Part shown: positions 61,546 through 64,000 of the stretch, piece after piece
Numbering within the stretch: the stretch's first letter is position 1
Layout of the letters: each line of letters opens with the position of its first letter
Assembly: GCF_014297575.1 (NCBI RefSeq)
Contig: NZ_CP060412.1
Location: 4,154,001 to 4,218,000, forward strand
Length of the DNA stretch: 64,000 bases
Origin: Dyella telluris
GTDB lineage: Bacteria; Pseudomonadota; Gammaproteobacteria; Xanthomonadales; Rhodanobacteraceae
Reading direction: 5' to 3'
Position numbers and translations under genes: made by a program
Notes under the pieces: generated by a model
The model's input: only the letters and a program-made list of their open reading frames with translations
The model's database searches: none
Told to the model about the DNA's origin: nothing

Positions 61546-63756
61546 ATGACAGTTCAATTGGCGACTATCCAAGATCCCGTGTCGCGCGAGGACGAAATAG
61601 ACCTTCGCGAAGTGCTCGGAACACTGCACGACCACAAGTGGCGTATCAGCTTCATCGTCCTTGGGTTCATCGTGCTGAGCATTGTGTACGCCCTGCTCGC
61701 GACCCCCATTTACCAGGCCACGTCGATCGTCCAGGTCGAGCAGAAGGTGCCGAGCCTTCCCGGCCTCAGTGCACTGACCCAGACGCTGGGCGCATCCGAC
61801 TCCACCTCTACCACCGAATCGGCGCTGATCACCTCGCGCATGGTGGTAGGAGCGGCGGTGGACAAGCTGAACCTGAAGATCGACGTGGCGCCCAAGCGGT
61901 TCCCGCTGATCGGCAGCTTCTTCGCCCGGCACTTTTCTTCGAAGAACCCCGGGAAACTCGCAGCGCCCGTGCTCGGCATGTCGCGCTATGACTGGGGTGG
62001 ATCGAAGCTGGAGGTCTTCCAGCTCGACGTGCCCGATTCGCTTATGGACAAGCCCTTGCGCGTAACGGCCGGTGAGAACGGCGTCTACATCCTCCAGGAC
62101 GACGACGGCAATGTGCTGCTGGTAGGCAAGGTGGGTCAGTTCTCACAGGCCAACGGCGTGTCGGCGCAGGTCTGGTCGATGGTGGCCAATCCGGGGACGC
62201 GCTTCAATGTGGTTCGCCATCGCGAACTGACGGTGATCAACAAGCTGCAGAAGGCGATTACCACCACCGAGCTTGGCAAGGACTCGGGCATCCTCCAGCT
62301 GACCTACAGCAATGCAAACGCAGCGCTGGCTGCCGAGTTCCTGCAGCAGGTGGGCGAGCTCTATGTGCGGCAGGACATCGACCGCAACTCGGCAGAGGCA
62401 GCCAGCAGCCTGAAGTTCGTCAGGGAGCAGTTGCCCAATGTCCGGCGGGATCTGGAGAAGGCGACTGCGGCGCTCAATGCCTACCAGAACCAGGCCCACT
62501 CGGTTGACGTGAGCATGCAGACGCAGAGTCTGTTGGATCAGTCGGTGTCCATCGACACGAACATCCAGCAGCTGCAGATGCAGCAGGCGGAGATGCAGCG
62601 CCAGTTCACTCCCCAGCATCCGGCCTACAAGTCGCTGATGCAGCAGATCGGCACGCTGCAGGCGCAGAAGGCGGCCATCGAGAAGAAGGTGAACGGCTTG
62701 CCTGATACGCAGCAGGAGCTGCTGAAGCTCAATCGCGACGTGCAGGTGAACAACGACACCTATACCGGCCTGCTCAACCAGGCGCAGCAGCTGGACATCG
62801 CCCGCGCCGGCACGGTGGGCAACGTACGCATCATCGACAAGGCGGCGGTGGATGTGACCGATCCGGTCTGGCCCAAGAAGGTCCTCGTGGTTCTTGGCGG
62901 AACCTTCCTGGGTTGGTTCGTCGCGCTGATCTACGTGTTCATGCGTGAAGCCCTGAACCGCGGCATCGAGGACCCGGCAGTGATCGAACGGCTCGGCCTG
63001 CCGGTGTACGCCACCATTCCGGTGAGCGTCCGGGAGCGCTCGCTGCAGCTGAAGAGAACGCGTGGCGATGGCCGGCAGAACATGCTGGTGGTGGAGTCGC
63101 CCAAGGATCTGGCTACCGAAGCCCTGCGCAGCCTTCGCACCAGCCTTCACTTTGCCCGCCTGGAAGCGAAGAACAACGTGCTGATGATCTCCGGCGCCAG
63201 TCCGAATGCCGGCAAGACCTTCGTTGCGGCCAATCTGGCGGCGGTGGTTGCCCAGAGCGGACAGCGGGTGCTGGTGATCGACGGTGACATGCGCATGGGT
63301 TCCCTGCACAAGGTGGTCGGCGGCAAGGCGGACAAGGGCCTGTCTGAGCTGATCTCCGGGCAGGCCGAGCTGGCGGAAGTCGTCAGGCCGGTAGCGTCGC
63401 TGGACAATCTCCACTTCATTTCGCGCGGAAAGGTTCCGCCCAATCCGTCCGAGCTGCTGATGAATGCCAAGTTCTCGGATGTGGTCAATCACCTCAAGTC
63501 CCTCTACGACCTGGTCATCATCGACACTCCGCCGATCCTGGTGGCGACCGATGCATCCGTCATCGGACACCATTGCGGCACGGGCCTTCTGGTGGTTCGC
63601 TTCGGTCTGAATCAGGTACGTGAACTCGCCGTGGCCAAGCAGCGCTTCGAGCACGACGGCGTGGTAATCAAGGGCGCCATCTTCAACGCGGTGGAGAAGC
63701 GCAGCAGCGGCTACTACTCGTATGCCTACTACGAGCTTGGCGGGGCGTCTTCATGA
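61546..63756 (+). CDS. Wzc-type polysaccharide co-polymerase / tyrosine autokinase
   Basis: Protein of 736 residues. N-terminal span near residue 35 (FIVLGFIVLSIVYALLATP), Wzz domain, a long periplasmic coiled coil (residues about 280-400), a second span near 450, then a BY-kinase domain: Walker A in SGASPNAGKTFVA (about residue 550), Walker A' in VLVIDGDMR and Walker B in LVIIDTPPIL (about 660). A tyrosine-rich tail SGYYSYAYYELGG carries the autophosphorylation sites. Controls chain length and export of EPS or capsule; pairs with the upstream phosphatase. No wza gene is seen upstream. Confidence 0.94.
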   Translation: MTVQLATIQDPVSREDEIDLREVLGTLHDHKWRISFIVLGFIVLSIVYALLATPIYQATSIVQVEQKVPSLPGLSALTQTLGASDSTSTTESALITSRMVVGAAVDKLNLKIDVAPKRFPLIGSFFARHFSSKNPGKLAAPVLGMSRYDWGGSKLEVFQLDVPDSLMDKPLRVTAGENGVYILQDDDGNVLLVGKVGQFSQANGVSAQVWSMVANPGTRFNVVRHRELTVINKLQKAITTTELGKDSGILQLTYSNANAALAAEFLQQVGELYVRQDIDRNSAEAASSLKFVREQLPNVRRDLEKATAALNAYQNQAHSVDVSMQTQSLLDQSVSIDTNIQQLQMQQAEMQRQFTPQHPAYKSLMQQIGTLQAQKAAIEKKVNGLPDTQQELLKLNRDVQVNNDTYTGLLNQAQQLDIARAGTVGNVRIIDKAAVDVTDPVWPKKVLVVLGGTFLGWFVALIYVFMREALNRGIEDPAVIERLGLPVYATIPVSVRERSLQLKRTRGDGRQNMLVVESPKDLATEALRSLRTSLHFARLEAKNNVLMISGASPNAGKTFVAANLAAVVAQSGQRVLVIDGDMRMGSLHKVVGGKADKGLSELISGQAELAEVVRPVASLDNLHFISRGKVPPNPSELLMNAKFSDVVNHLKSLYDLVIIDTPPILVATDASVIGHHCGTGLLVVRFGLNQVRELAVAKQRFEHDGVVIKGAIFNAVEKRSSGYYSYAYYELGGASS

Positions 63757-64000
63757 GTGAAGTCGCCCTCCAGAAGCCGGGGCGAACACGAATGATCACG
63801 CGTGTCCTTCTGCGTTGGCCGGATCTTCCCGTGGGAGGCGGTCACGCAGAAGGGCGGCTGCCAGGTGTCATCGGCCTGGCAGCAAGGACAGCACCCGTCA
63901 TGGAAGACACCGCGAAGGGGAACGCGGCATCGCTGGCACATTCATCTTCGCCTGCAAGGGCGAAGTCTTCGAAGAACCGGGATAACGTCCATGAAGAATT
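63753..64000 (+). CDS. Possible next gene, cut by the window edge (low support)
   Basis: An open frame from ATG 63753 (ATGA overlap with the kinase stop) runs 82 codons to the edge without a stop. Codon use is poor: AGG, ACA and CGA codons are frequent, and third-position GC is lower than in the kinase gene. A second possible start is ATG at 63991 (MKN...). No domain recognisable. Confidence 0.25.
   Translation, partial: MSEVALQKPGRTRMITRVLLRWPDLPVGGGHAEGRLPGVIGLAARTAPVMEDTAKGNAASLAHSSSPARAKSSKNRDNVHEE

Noticed and set aside
62143..63654. 503-codon minus-strand frame opposite the tyrosine kinase
   Set aside because: Shadow of GC-rich coding sequence without domain features.
63729..63941. 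70-codon Cys-rich minus-strand frame near the right edge (CxxC and CCPCC motifs)
   Set aside because: Opposite to the end of the kinase gene and the following frame; no start signals, and the Cys content probably comes from base composition.

Overview
The window reads as a chromosomal segment of a GC-rich gammaproteobacterium of the Xanthomonadales, most likely Rhodanobacteraceae (Dyella/Luteibacter/Rhodanobacter type). The reasons are the rpfE-recJ pair, the scpA-scpB-rluB block, adjacent divergent acnA and acnB, and the orn / folP-glmM / tpiA-secG-tRNA-Leu(GAG) order. The genus is an inference; no rRNA lies in the window.

Layout. 1-3.5 kb: end of an ABC-F ATPase gene, then rpfE and recJ, translationally coupled. 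3.6-5.6 kb: a multi-span membrane protein and an outer-membrane beta-barrel protein on the minus strand. 5.8-14.9 kb: an envelope/signalling block. It holds a DUF3300-DUF2950 operon, a BamA/TamA-like outer-membrane protein, a NarL-type regulator whose operon also encodes a lipoprotein and a glycine-zipper protein, and then a MASE1-like histidine kinase with a second NarL-type regulator and a receiver-only protein. A 17-bp motif occurs 84-94 nt upstream of three of these genes, which suggests that the block is one regulon. 14.8-24.2 kb: stand-alone LigD-type polymerase, exported amidohydrolase, azoR with a divergent LysR gene, methionine/glutamine transaminase plus omega-amidase, a two-motif retropepsin-like protein, and a DUF2975/HTH pair. 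24.2-28 kb: arsC, rluB, scpB, scpA. 28.4-32.5 kb: dinB, PilZ protein, fadD, NTF2-like lipoprotein. 32.6-38.6 kb: acnA and acnB, with MITE-like palindromic elements on both sides of acnB. 38.8-48.9 kb: LysR, DUF2461, sbcB, orn, folP, glmM, 2-oxoglutarate-type oxygenase, SDR, tpiA, secG and tRNA-Leu.

From 49.6 kb to the right edge lies a surface-glycan region that starts immediately after tRNA-Leu(GAG). A tightly overlapping operon (49.66-57.2 kb) encodes a split transketolase, an epimerase-glycosyltransferase fusion, two methyltransferases, two small EmrE/ArnE-ArnF-like membrane proteins and a GT-C-like membrane protein. After a hairpin-rich gap and a BamE-like lipoprotein come an overlapping deacetylase-formyltransferase pair, a 700-bp non-coding stretch, and a low-molecular-weight tyrosine phosphatase next to a Wzc-type polysaccharide co-polymerase/tyrosine kinase. 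The sugar-modifying enzymes probably build an unusual branched or N-formylated surface sugar; that is inference. The strongest leads for something undescribed are the 17-bp envelope-regulon motif and this glycan region.
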